From NCBI RefSeq assembly GCF_003382285.1, contig NZ_QTJR01000015.1:19607-83606 (forward strand): DNA of 64,000 nucleotides, read 5' to 3'. A program made the position numbers and the translations under genes. Source of the DNA: Lysobacter soli. GTDB taxonomy: Bacteria > Pseudomonadota > Gammaproteobacteria > Xanthomonadales > Xanthomonadaceae. The notes beneath the pieces are model-generated. The model had not been told where the DNA came from. It searched no databases and was given only the letters and a program-made list of their open reading frames with translations. Shown piece after piece: positions 35,524 through 43,726 of this stretch (positions within the stretch are counted from its first letter, which is position 1; each line of letters starts with the position of its first letter).

Positions 35524-36825
35524 TCAGCCTTGCGGCGGCAGCAGCGGCTGCAACAGGTCAAGCGTGCGGGCGAGCGCCCCGCGACCGGTTTCAACCAGCG
35601 CGCGGCCGGCGTCCGTCATGCGCTCGCGTCGTCCCCGATCAGACAGCAGTTCGGCCAGCGCGCGTTCGACGTGCTCGGCGTCGGGGGCCACGCACAGCGC
35701 ACCGGCATCTTCCAGGCGCTGGGCGATCTCGACGAAGTTGTGCAGGTGCGGGCCGGTGACGATGGCCGTGCCGGTCGCCGCGGGTTCGAGCAGGTTGTGG
35801 CCGCCGATCGCCTGCAGGCTGCCGCCGACGAAGGCGACGTCGGCGCAGGCGTAGAAGCTCATCAGTTCGCCGAGCGTGTCGATCACGAACACCGCATCGT
35901 CCGCCTGCGGCCATTGTTGGCGCGAGCGCGTCGATACATTCCAGCCCGCGGCGCGCGCGGTGTCGGCGACGGTGCGGAAGCGCTCGGGATGGCGCGGCGC
36001 CCACAGCATCAGCAGGTCGGGGAAGTGCGCGCGCAGCTGGCGATGGATCGCGATCACCGCCATCTCCTCGTCCTCGTGCGTGCTCGCGGCGATCCAGACG
36101 GGACGTTCGCCGCAACGCGCTCGGCACTGCGCGGCAAAACCGGCGAGGTCTTCCGGCACGGCGACGTCGAACTTCAGGTTGCCCACTTCAGCGACCTGCT
36201 CCGGATTCGCGCCGAGCCGCACGAAGCGCTGGCCATCGGCATGGGACTGCGCGGCCACCGTCCGCACCGTGCGCAGCGCCCGCGCGACCAGCGGCGCAAG
36301 CACGCGGTACCCCCGCAGCGAGCGCTCCGACAACCGTGCGTTGAGGATGACCACGGGGATACTCGCGTCGCGGCAGCCGAACAACAGGCTCGGCCACAAT
36401 TCGGTTTCCATGATCAATGCGGCGTACGGGCGGTAGTGCCTGAGGAAACGCCCGACCGCACCCGGCAGGTCGTAGGGCAGATAGACGTGTTCGACCGCAT
36501 CGCCCCACAACGCCTGCACGCGCTCCGAACCCGTCGGCGTGATGGTGGTGACCAGCAGGCGCAGGTCTGGCCTCGCGCGTCGCAGCGCGTTGACCAGCGG
36601 CACGGCGGCGTTGACCTCGCCCACCGAGACCGCGTGGACCCACAACGTGCGCATCGGCGGGGCATCGCCGTAATGCGCGTAACGCTCCTGCCATCGAAGG
36701 AAATACGCGGGCTGCCGCAGGCCGCGCCAGATCAGGTGGTAGACCGTGATCGGCGCCAACAGATACAGGGCGACCGAATACAGGCCGCGCAGCAGGCGCT
36801 CGATGGGGTCTTTCGGCATCGGCAT
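35524..36825 (-). CDS. waaA: 3-deoxy-D-manno-octulosonic acid (Kdo) transferase
   Basis: Adds Kdo from CMP-Kdo to lipid A precursor at the inner face of the inner membrane. 433 aa. An N-terminal membrane anchor (LLRGLYSVALYLLAPITVYHLIW) is followed by a GT-B fold: WVHAVSVGEVNAAVPLV, TTITPTGSERV, the METELWPSLLF motif, and the C-terminal GGSLQAIGGHNLLEPAA sugar-nucleotide loop. Start MPMPKDPIERLL at 36825; M3 (36819) is equally possible. It is divergent from the lipid A acyltransferase gene, a second step of the same pathway. Confidence 0.96.
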   Translation of the reverse strand: MPMPKDPIERLLRGLYSVALYLLAPITVYHLIWRGLRQPAYFLRWQERYAHYGDAPPMRTLWVHAVSVGEVNAAVPLVNALRRARPDLRLLVTTITPTGSERVQALWGDAVEHVYLPYDLPGAVGRFLRHYRPYAALIMETELWPSLLFGCRDASIPVVILNARLSERSLRGYRVLAPLVARALRTVRTVAAQSHADGQRFVRLGANPEQVAEVGNLKFDVAVPEDLAGFAAQCRARCGERPVWIAASTHEDEEMAVIAIHRQLRAHFPDLLMLWAPRHPERFRTVADTARAAGWNVSTRSRQQWPQADDAVFVIDTLGELMSFYACADVAFVGGSLQAIGGHNLLEPAATGTAIVTGPHLHNFVEIAQRLEDAGALCVAPDAEHVERALAELLSDRGRRERMTDAGRALVETGRGALARTLDLLQPLLPPQG

Positions 36826-36951
36826 AAGGATAGCGAAGCCGGTGACGGCCGGGCGAAGATCCCGCGATCCGCGCATTGTTCCGTCGGCACGGATAGCGCT
36901 CGCATCGCGAGCGTCTACTGCATGCAGGCACCCGCCCCGTAGAATCTGCGG

Positions 36952-37884
36952 ATGCCCAGAGCTGTCGAATCCCCCACCTCGCCGCCGTCTCCGCCGTTCG
37001 GCCCGCGCCACTGGCCGATGTGGCTCGCGCTCGGCGTCATGAGCCTGGGCGCGCGCCTGCCGTGGTCCGTGCAGCGCGGGCTCGGTCGGATGATCGGCAT
37101 GCTCGCGCTGCTGGTGGGCACATCGCGGCGCAAGGCCGCGCAGATCAACCTGGAGCTGTGCTTTCCGGAGATGTCCGCCGGTCAGCGCGAGCGCCTGCTG
37201 CGCGACAGCTTCCGCGACCTGGGCATCGGGTTCTTCGAGTTCGCCCGCGCGTGGTGGGGCTCGGCCGCGCCGATGCGCAGCACCGTGCGCATCGAAGGGC
37301 TGGAACTGCTGGAGGACATCCGCGCGCAGGGACGCGGCGTGCTGATGGTGTCGGGCCATTTCATGACGCTGGAGATGTGCGGCCGCCTGATGTGCGACCA
37401 CCTGCCGCTGACCGGCATGTACCGCCGCCATCGCAGCCCGGTGATGGAATGGGCCGTCAAGCGTGGTCGCCTGCGCTACGCCAAGGCGATGTTCACCAAC
37501 GACGAGATCCGCCCGGCGATCCGGCACCTCAAGCAGGGCGGATTCCTGTGGTACGCGCCAGACCAGGACATGCGCGGCAAGGACACCGTCTTCGCGCCGT
37601 TCTTCGGCGTGCCGGCGGCGACGATCACCGCCACGCACCAGTTCGCGCGCCTGAGCGGCTGCGCCGTGGTGCCGTTCTTCCATCGCCGCGAAGGTGCCGA
37701 TTACGTGCTGCGCGTCGGCGCGCCGCTGGAGGATTTCCCGTCGAACGATGCCGCGATCGATTCCACCCGCGTCAACGCGGCGATCGAGGCGATGGTCCGC
37801 GAGGCGCCGACGCAGTACCTGTGGATCCACCGCCGCTTCAAGCGCCGCCCGCCGGGCATGACCTCGCCCTACGGCAAGCGCTGA
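36952..37884 (+). CDS. Lipid A late acyltransferase (LpxL/HtrB family)
   Basis: Transfers a fatty acyl chain from acyl-ACP to Kdo2-lipid IVA. 310 aa. One N-terminal hydrophobic segment (WPMWLALGVMSLGARL). Catalytic H136-x4-E141 in VSGHFMTLEM, GMYRRHRSPVMEW, and the substrate motif FLWYAPDQDMRGKDTVFAPFFG. LpxL and LpxM types cannot be separated from this sequence alone. It ends 3 bases from the convergent O-antigen-ligase-like gene. Confidence 0.92.
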   Translation: MPRAVESPTSPPSPPFGPRHWPMWLALGVMSLGARLPWSVQRGLGRMIGMLALLVGTSRRKAAQINLELCFPEMSAGQRERLLRDSFRDLGIGFFEFARAWWGSAAPMRSTVRIEGLELLEDIRAQGRGVLMVSGHFMTLEMCGRLMCDHLPLTGMYRRHRSPVMEWAVKRGRLRYAKAMFTNDEIRPAIRHLKQGGFLWYAPDQDMRGKDTVFAPFFGVPAATITATHQFARLSGCAVVPFFHRREGADYVLRVGAPLEDFPSNDAAIDSTRVNAAIEAMVREAPTQYLWIHRRFKRRPPGMTSPYGKR

Positions 37885-37887
37885 CGG

Positions 37888-39192
37888 CTATTCGCGCGCG
37901 AGCAGGCTGCCGGCGTACAGCGCGGCGAGCAGCAGCGTCAGCCCGCCCCAGAACGTCGAATAGAACGCCAGGTGCGTGTTGATCGGGAACACCGTCACCG
38001 CGAGCGCCCACATCGCCGGACGTGCGCGTTCGCGCGCCTGCTCGTCGGCGAAGCGCCACGCGCGCCATGCGAGCGCGAGACCGGCCAGCCACAGCAGCAT
38101 GCCGAACGCGCCGGTTTCGCTGAGCACTTCCAGCACGATCTGGTGCGCATGCAGCGCCGGGCCCGTGCCCCACGCCGCCGTCTGGCCCGGCGCGGGATCG
38201 CATGCGGGGAACGCCTCGCGGAACCCACGCGCGCCGACGCCGTTGATCGGATGCTCGCGCGCCATGCACAGCGCCGCGCTCCAGATGCGCGCGCGGCCGG
38301 AGAGCGCGCTGTCCACGCCCTCGACGTCCGCGGTGACCGCATGCGTGGTGCGCATGAGGCGCTCGCGCACCTGCGGCACGGTGGCGCTCAGCGTGGCGAT
38401 CGCGATGGCGCCCAGCGCGAACACGCCGATCAGCTTCTTCCAGCCGACCAGCCGCCAGCCCGACAGCACCAGCGCGACGGCATAGGTGATCCATGACGCA
38501 CGCGAGCCGGCCAGCACCAGCACGATGCCGATCGCCGCGGCGGCCAGCAGCCAGCCGGCCGTGCCCATGCGGCGCCCGCCGACGAACAGCAGGAACGGCG
38601 ACAGGCTCGCGAGCACCGGGCCGAGCTTGAGGTTGCACGGACCGAGCACGCCGCTGAGGCGATCGACCGCGGCCACTTCCTGCGGCGTGCACATGCCGTG
38701 GCCGCTGATGGCGTGCTTGATGCCGTCGATGCCCGAGAACAGCGGGCTCGCGCCGGTCGCCGCCTGCGCGAGCGCGTCGAGCGTCCAGATGCCGACGATG
38801 ATCGCCAGTCCGCCGAAGGTGATGCGCCGGCCGCGCGGATCGGCCACGGCCGAGGCGACCAGCCACAGGAACGGCAGGTAGCGCAGGTCGACCGCCGCTT
38901 CGCGCAGCGCGCGTGCGGGGTCGATGGCGTCGATCGCCGACACCAGTTCCGGCGTCCAGTACGCGAAGAACAGCACGCTGGTGAGCGCCCACGCGGGATT
39001 GCTCAGCAGCTTCGCGCCACCGCGGAATCGCGACAGCGCCAGGTGCACGATTGCCGCCAGCGCGCCGAGCACGAGCACGCCTTCCGCATAGCCTGGCGCG
39101 GGCCATAGGGCGACGTAGGCGAGGATCCACGCAGGCGCCCAGCGCCAGCCGCGCACGCGCGGTTCGGCCGGCGCGGTGTCAGCGGGATTCAT
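37888..39192 (-). CDS. O-antigen ligase-like polytopic membrane protein
   Basis: A 434-aa inner-membrane protein with about ten to twelve hydrophobic helices. It carries the Wzy_C/O-antigen-ligase pattern: a large periplasmic loop between ARIWSAALCMAREHPINGVGARGFREAFPAC and HAHQIVLEVLSETGAFGM. The H-x-H-Q-L/I motif with the nearby catalytic-region arginines is characteristic of WaaL-type ligases and polymerases. It would join O-antigen to lipid A-core or polymerise it. The ATG at 39192 overlaps the glycosyltransferase 3' end by 14 bases, so the two are coupled. Confidence 0.87.
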   Translation of the reverse strand: MNPADTAPAEPRVRGWRWAPAWILAYVALWPAPGYAEGVLVLGALAAIVHLALSRFRGGAKLLSNPAWALTSVLFFAYWTPELVSAIDAIDPARALREAAVDLRYLPFLWLVASAVADPRGRRITFGGLAIIVGIWTLDALAQAATGASPLFSGIDGIKHAISGHGMCTPQEVAAVDRLSGVLGPCNLKLGPVLASLSPFLLFVGGRRMGTAGWLLAAAAIGIVLVLAGSRASWITYAVALVLSGWRLVGWKKLIGVFALGAIAIATLSATVPQVRERLMRTTHAVTADVEGVDSALSGRARIWSAALCMAREHPINGVGARGFREAFPACDPAPGQTAAWGTGPALHAHQIVLEVLSETGAFGMLLWLAGLALAWRAWRFADEQARERARPAMWALAVTVFPINTHLAFYSTFWGGLTLLLAALYAGSLLARE

Positions 39193-40300
39193 CGACGAGC
39201 TCGGCGTAGACGGCAAGCGTGGCCTCCTGCATCGCATGCAACGAATGCGGAATCGTAGCCGGCGGCGTGGCCGGATGCGTAAGAAGTTCGTAGCCGCGGC
39301 GATGCAGGGCATCGAGATCGAATGGCGCCACCGCGCCGCTTGGTTGCCACTTCGACAGCAGTTCGCCGACGCCCCCGTGTGCCCAGCCGAGCACGGGCCG
39401 GCCCACCGACCAGGCTTCCAGCACGGTTCTGCCGAACGCCTCCGGCTTGCGCGACAACTGCAACACCACGTCGCTGGCCGCATATGCACGCGCTATCGCG
39501 TCGGTCGGTTCGGTGAAGGCCACCGCGTCGGCAATGCCGAGCGTCGCCGCTTCGCCTTCGAGTTCGGAGATGTACGCCTCGCGTCCGGCCTCTCGCGCGC
39601 CGGGCAGCCAGAGTCGTGCGTCGACGCCGTCCCCGCGCACGCGCGACAGCAGTGCGAGTGCGTCGGCGTGTCCCTTCAGGCGCGTGCCGCGTCCGGGCAA
39701 CAACAGCAGCGGGCCATCGCCCCCGAGCGCCGGATGCAGCGCCGCGGCCCACGCACGCGCCTCGCGATCGGGATGCGGCGCGCGCGGAAACGTGCGCGGA
39801 TCGATGCCGCGCGGAATCACGCGCAGCTTCGATGCATCGACCGCGGGGTATTGGCGCAGCACGAAGTCGCGCACGGTGTCCGACACGCAGATCACGCGTT
39901 CGCCATGCGTCATCACCGCGCTGTAGCGCGACGGCGAATTGAGTCCGTGCACGGTCGTGACCCAGCGCGGGCGTTTCGACGCCGACAGGCTGCGCAGCGC
40001 GAATTCGCCCACCCACGCGGGCAGGCGCGAGCGCGCATGCACGATGTCCACGCCTTCGCGCTCGAACAGCGCACGCAGCGCGAACACGTGGCGGAAAGTC
40101 AGCGGCGACTTGCGCCCGATGTCGAGCGCGACGTGCTCGGCGCCCGATGCGAGCAGGCGCGGCACGAGCCGGCCGCCCCTGGACACGACGATCGCGCGAT
40201 GGCCGGCATCGACCAGCGCCTGCGCGATCTCGAGGGTGGAACGTTCGACGCCGCCCGATTCGAGGGCGGGCAGCAGCTGGACGACGGTCAGCCGGCGCAT
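39179..40300 (-). CDS. GT4-family glycosyltransferase
   Basis: A 373-aa GT-B glycosyltransferase, probably acting on LPS core or another cell-surface glycan at the cytoplasmic face. Start MRRLTVVQLLPALESGGVERSTLEIA has the GGxE loop of GT4 enzymes. The C-terminal half has LLPGRGTRLKGH and the donor-binding motif QLSRKPEAFGRTVLEAWSVGRPVLGWAHGGVGELL, seen here as KPEAFGRTVLEA and GRPVLGWAHGGV. I chose M11 of the longer open frame because GGAG lies 6 bases upstream. It lies upstream of, and overlaps, the O-antigen-ligase-like gene. Confidence 0.9.
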   Translation of the reverse strand: MRRLTVVQLLPALESGGVERSTLEIAQALVDAGHRAIVVSRGGRLVPRLLASGAEHVALDIGRKSPLTFRHVFALRALFEREGVDIVHARSRLPAWVGEFALRSLSASKRPRWVTTVHGLNSPSRYSAVMTHGERVICVSDTVRDFVLRQYPAVDASKLRVIPRGIDPRTFPRAPHPDREARAWAAALHPALGGDGPLLLLPGRGTRLKGHADALALLSRVRGDGVDARLWLPGAREAGREAYISELEGEAATLGIADAVAFTEPTDAIARAYAASDVVLQLSRKPEAFGRTVLEAWSVGRPVLGWAHGGVGELLSKWQPSGAVAPFDLDALHRRGYELLTHPATPPATIPHSLHAMQEATLAVYAELVDESR

Positions 40301-40346
40301 GCGCGGCTCCGCGGAAGGAATTCGCGGCACCGGCGCGGCGCGGAGG

Positions 40347-40547
40347 TCAGTCTTCGAGGACGAAATGCGAGCCGCAGTACGGGCACTGCACCTCGCCGTT
40401 CTCGGCTTCGATGGGCAGGTACACGCGCGGATGCGAGTTCCACAGCGCCATCGAGGGCAGCGGGCAGCTCAGCGGCAGGTCGGCGCGATGCACGACATAG
40501 CGCTGCTCGGCGTTGGCCTGGGTCGGATGGGCGTTGGCTGCGGTCAT
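40347..40547 (-). CDS. Small zinc-finger protein, zf-CHCC family
   Basis: A 66-aa protein with the CHCC zinc-binding set C28, H39, C55, C58 (LPLSCPLPSM, NSHPRVYLPI, QCPYCGSHFVLED). This is the domain of mitochondrial complex I subunit NDUFS6 and of short bacterial homologues of unknown role. Being 46 bases upstream of the glycosyltransferase, it may share a transcript with it, but no functional link is evident. Confidence 0.92.
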   Translation of the reverse strand: MTAANAHPTQANAEQRYVVHRADLPLSCPLPSMALWNSHPRVYLPIEAENGEVQCPYCGSHFVLED

Positions 40548-40630
40548 GGGTCGGAACGGCTGTGGCGACGCGGGGCCGCAAGTTTACCAGCCCCGATGCG
40601 AAGGCCGGCGCGAAACGGCCCGAATCGCCG

Positions 40631-41341
40631 CTACTGGGGCAGGTCCAGCAGCAGGATGAGCGCCCGCCCGTCGCTGGCGCCCGTCAGGCGCAACGTGCCG
40701 GCCTCGTCGTGAACGCCCAGCGCGTCGCCGGGACGCAGCGGGATGCCGTCGTTCGCGGTCGCCTCGCCTTCCACCACCTGCACCCAGTACAGCCGCGACG
40801 GATCCATCGCGACCTCCGCCGCCTCGCCGCGATCGAGCCGGACCTGCAGGACGCGCACGTCCTGCCGGATCGCGAGGCTGCCATCGGCGCCATCGCCCGA
40901 AGCGAGCAGCGTCCAGCCGCGCGCGTCGGCGGGCGCGGCGGCGCGGCGTGCGTAGGCGGGCTCATGGTTCAGGCGCGACGGCTGGATCCACAACTGCAGC
41001 AGGTGCAACGGTTCGGCGACCGATGCGTTGCGTTCGGCGTGCTCGGCGCCGTGGCCGGCGCTGAGCCATTGCAGCTCGCCGGTGCGAACGACGCCGTTGC
41101 CGCCGATCGCGTCCTCGTGCGTGAGCTCGCCCGACACGACGAACGCCAGCAACTCCATGTTCGCGTGCCGCGCCGTGTCGAAGCCCGCGCCGGGATCGAG
41201 GCGATCCTCGTTGAGCACGCGCAACGGGCCGAAGCCCATCCACTGCGGGTCGTAATGGCCGCCGAAGGAGAACGCGTGGCGGCTGTCGCGGCCGGAGGCG
41301 GCGGACTGGCCGCGTTCGCTGGAGGGGCGCTGGACGATCAT
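40631..41341 (-). CDS. Pirin-family bicupin protein with an altered metal site
   Basis: A 236-aa two-cupin protein of the pirin family (E. coli YhhW is a quercetin dioxygenase). The N-terminal cupin normally binds Fe with HPH...H...E. By alignment to the YhhW numbering (His57, His59, His101, Glu103), this protein has Ala57 (TARHANMELL), His59, His101 and Glu103 (SAGHGAEHAE). One of four ligands is therefore missing, and activity may be lost or changed. No ribosome-binding site is obvious; the start MIVQRPSSERG is typical of the family. Upstream lies a very stable hairpin that probably terminates the YceI gene. Confidence 0.9.
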   Translation of the reverse strand: MIVQRPSSERGQSAASGRDSRHAFSFGGHYDPQWMGFGPLRVLNEDRLDPGAGFDTARHANMELLAFVVSGELTHEDAIGGNGVVRTGELQWLSAGHGAEHAERNASVAEPLHLLQLWIQPSRLNHEPAYARRAAAPADARGWTLLASGDGADGSLAIRQDVRVLQVRLDRGEAAEVAMDPSRLYWVQVVEGEATANDGIPLRPGDALGVHDEAGTLRLTGASDGRALILLLDLPQ

Positions 41342-41356
41342 CTGGGCGCTGGAAAC

Positions 41357-41397
41357 GACAAGGGCGGGAACCGGGACATTGTCCCCGTTCCCGCCCC
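41357..41397 (-). terminator. Strong hairpin after the YceI gene
   Basis: A 10-bp perfect outer stem (41362-41371 with 41387-41396, GGGCGGGAAC/GTTCCCGCCC) continues into an inner GGGAC/GTCCC stem with an ATT loop. On the minus strand it is followed only by TTGTCGTTT, so the U-tract is poor, but the stem is among the strongest in the window. Confidence 0.6.
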
Positions 41398-41414
41398 CAA
41401 TGTCCGCCTGCGGC

Positions 41415-41996
41415 TTACTTGGCGGCCGGCACGACCGCTTCGGTCGTGATGCGGATGGTGACGTTGTCGCTCACGTTCGGCGCGTACTTGTCGACGCCGA
41501 AGTCGCTGCGCTTGATCGTCGTGGTCGCATCGAAGCCCGCGGCGGCGCGCTTGGCCATCGGCTGCTCGCCGATCTTGTTGATCGTGGTGTCGAGCACGAC
41601 CTGCTTGGTCACGCCCTTGATGGTCAGGTCGCCGAACACGCGCAGCTTCTTGTCGCCGGCCGCTTCGACCTTGGTGCTCTTGAAGGTGATGTTCGGATAC
41701 TTCTCGGCGTCGAAGAAATCGGCGCTGCGCAGGTGTTCGTCGAACTTCTCCACGTGCGAATCCAGGCCCGCGAGCGGGATCGTCACGTCCACTTTCGAGG
41801 TGCCGACGTTCTTCGGATCGTAGGTGATGCTGCCGTCGACCTGGCCGAAATGCGCGATCGGGTTGGAGAAGCCGAAGTGGCTCCAGCTCGCGACGACGTC
41901 GGTGTGGTTCGGGTCGATCTTGTAGGTGACGGGGGCGGCGAAGGCGGCGGTGCTGGCGGCGATGAGGGCCGCGGTGAGGGCGATGCGCTTGAACAT
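41415..41996 (-). CDS. YceI-family periplasmic protein
   Basis: A 193-aa secreted lipocalin-like protein. Signal peptide MFKRIALTAALIAASTAAFA, then the YceI fold with YKIDPNHTDVVASWSHFGFSNPIAHF, the SVDVTI-like SKVDVTIPLAGLDS, HLRSADFFDAEKYPNITFKST, and the late KRSDFGVDKYAP motif. Homologues bind polyisoprenoids in a hydrophobic pocket; the physiological role is uncertain. The start is supported by GGAG 9 bases upstream. It lies 46 bases downstream of the RutE-type gene and may be in one transcript. Confidence 0.95.
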   Translation of the reverse strand: MFKRIALTAALIAASTAAFAAPVTYKIDPNHTDVVASWSHFGFSNPIAHFGQVDGSITYDPKNVGTSKVDVTIPLAGLDSHVEKFDEHLRSADFFDAEKYPNITFKSTKVEAAGDKKLRVFGDLTIKGVTKQVVLDTTINKIGEQPMAKRAAAGFDATTTIKRSDFGVDKYAPNVSDNVTIRITTEAVVPAAK

Positions 41997-42042
41997 GCGG
42001 GAAGTCTCCGTGAGGTGTGCAGGGCGAGCGGGTACTGCGGCG

Positions 42043-42642
42043 TTACAGGATCCGCGCCGCCTCGTCGAAGGACAGACGCGGCGAACGGGGGAACAGCTTG
42101 GCGGTGTCGCCATGGCCGAGGTTGATCAGGAAGTTCGACTTGATCTTCGTGCCGGCGAAGAAGGTTTCGTCCACGAGCGCGTTGTTGAATCCCGACATCG
42201 GGCCGGTATCCAGCCCGAGTGCCCGCGCGGCCATCAGCACGTAGGCGCCCTGCAGGCTGCCGTTGCGCAGCGCGATGGTGGTCAGGTCCGCCTCCGGCTT
42301 GCCCTCGAACCAGCCGCGCGCATCGGTGTGCGGGAACAGGTACGGGAGCTTTTCGTAGAACGCCAGGTCGTGGGCGACGATCGCGGTGACCGGCGCGGCC
42401 ATCGTCTTCGCGTGGTTGCCTTCGTCCAGCGCGGGGGCGAGCTTGGCCTTGGCTTCGGGCGACTTCACGAAGACTAGGCGCAGCGGCGACATGTTGGCGC
42501 TGGTCGGGCCCCACTTGGCCAGGTCGTAGAGTTCGCGCAGCGTCTCGTCGCTCACCTCACCCTTGAGCTCGTTGTGCGTGCGGGCGGTGCGGAAGAGCTG
42601 GTCCAGCGCGGACGCGGGCAGCGGCGGGGTGTTCTGCGACAT
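42043..42642 (-). CDS. RutE/HadB-type nitroreductase (malonic semialdehyde reductase family)
   Basis: A 199-aa FMN oxidoreductase. Motifs [39 protein letters not shown] and [25 protein letters not shown] mark the RutE subfamily, whose E. coli member reduces malonic semialdehyde in pyrimidine degradation. No other rut genes are nearby, so the substrate here is unknown. Start MSQNTPPLP is supported by GGAG 6 bases upstream. Confidence 0.92.
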   Translation of the reverse strand: MSQNTPPLPASALDQLFRTARTHNELKGEVSDETLRELYDLAKWGPTSANMSPLRLVFVKSPEAKAKLAPALDEGNHAKTMAAPVTAIVAHDLAFYEKLPYLFPHTDARGWFEGKPEADLTTIALRNGSLQGAYVLMAARALGLDTGPMSGFNNALVDETFFAGTKIKSNFLINLGHGDTAKLFPRSPRLSFDEAARIL

Positions 42643-42748
42643 CGTGTGCTCCGTGATGAGCCGCGACACCGCCGCGGCCGAGGTTCGAGAGTGTAGAGTC
42701 TGGCACGTTCGCAACAGCCGACTGATCCGGAACGGATTACTCACAAAC

Positions 42749-43726
42749 GTGCAACGAACGAGACCCGATTCCGCGCCCTCACGCGGGCCCTCGACCTGGA
42801 CGATCACCGACGGCCATGCCGGCAACGTGCGCCAGGCGCAGGCGCTCGCGACCGCGCTGGCCGAGCCCTTCCGCGCCTGGACGCTGGCCCCGCGCACACC
42901 ATGGCGGTGGTTCGCGCCACGGGCGTTGCCGGGCTGCTCGAATGCGTTCGGCCGCACGTTCAAGCAGGCGATGCGAACGCCGCCTTCGCTGGCGATCGGT
43001 TGCGGCCGCCAGGCCGGCCTGGCGACGCGGCTGTTGCGATCGCGTGGTGCGCGCGCGGTGCAGATCCTCGATCCCCGCATCGATACGCGGCACTGGGATC
43101 TGGTCATCGCGCCCGAACACGACGGACTTCGCGGCGACAACGTCATCTCGATGATCGGCAGCCTCAATCCGGTCGACGACCTCTGGCTCGCGGCCGGTCG
43201 CCATGCGTTCCCCGACATCGGCGCCCTGCCCGGCCCACGCACGACGCTGCTCGTCGGCGGCGCCAGCGCGCACGCGCGCTTCGACGACGCGATGTACGAC
43301 GCGCTGCTGCTCAACGTCGAACGTGTCGCGCGAGACGAAGGCGGCAGCGTGCTCGCCACGACGTCGCGTCGCACGCCGACGCATGTCGCCGGCGCGTTGC
43401 GCGACCGGTTGCGCGGCGTGCCCGGCCTGATCTGGACCGACGGCGCCGACGGCCCGAACCCCTACGCCGGCCTGCTCGCGTGGGCCGACCGCATCGTCTG
43501 CACCGCCGACTCGGTAAACATGCTGTCCGAAGCCTGCGCGACATGGGCACCGGTGTTCGTCGCGGGCCACGAACGCGTCGAAGGACGACCGCGCCGGTTC
43601 GTCGAATCGCTGCTGCACACCGGCCGCGTACGTTCGTTCGGCGACGACGCCGGACGTTTTGCGATCACGCCGCTGCGCGAAACCGCGCGCGTGGCGGGCG
43701 AAGTCCGTCAGCGACTGGCGTCCTGA
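42749..43726 (+). CDS. ELM1/DUF1022-family protein
   Basis: About 325 aa. It belongs to the 'mitochondrial fission ELM1' family, which in bacteria is a GT-B-like protein often encoded near LPS genes. It has the N-terminal [67 protein letters not shown] (seen as [14 protein letters not shown] and [14 protein letters not shown]), [13 protein letters not shown] and the late [12 protein letters not shown] motif. I took the GTG at 42749 as start; the ribosome-binding site is weak and the true start is uncertain by a few codons. Its 3' end overlaps the convergent glnE by 19 bases. Confidence 0.83.
   Translation: MQRTRPDSAPSRGPSTWTITDGHAGNVRQAQALATALAEPFRAWTLAPRTPWRWFAPRALPGCSNAFGRTFKQAMRTPPSLAIGCGRQAGLATRLLRSRGARAVQILDPRIDTRHWDLVIAPEHDGLRGDNVISMIGSLNPVDDLWLAAGRHAFPDIGALPGPRTTLLVGGASAHARFDDAMYDALLLNVERVARDEGGSVLATTSRRTPTHVAGALRDRLRGVPGLIWTDGADGPNPYAGLLAWADRIVCTADSVNMLSEACATWAPVFVAGHERVEGRPRRFVESLLHTGRVRSFGDDAGRFAITPLRETARVAGEVRQRLAS

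Noticed and set aside
35406..35594. 63-codon N-terminal extension of the acid phosphatase
   Set aside because: The extension is Arg/Cys-rich without a signal sequence and would bury the lipoprotein signal; the GTG at 35405 has a good ribosome-binding site.
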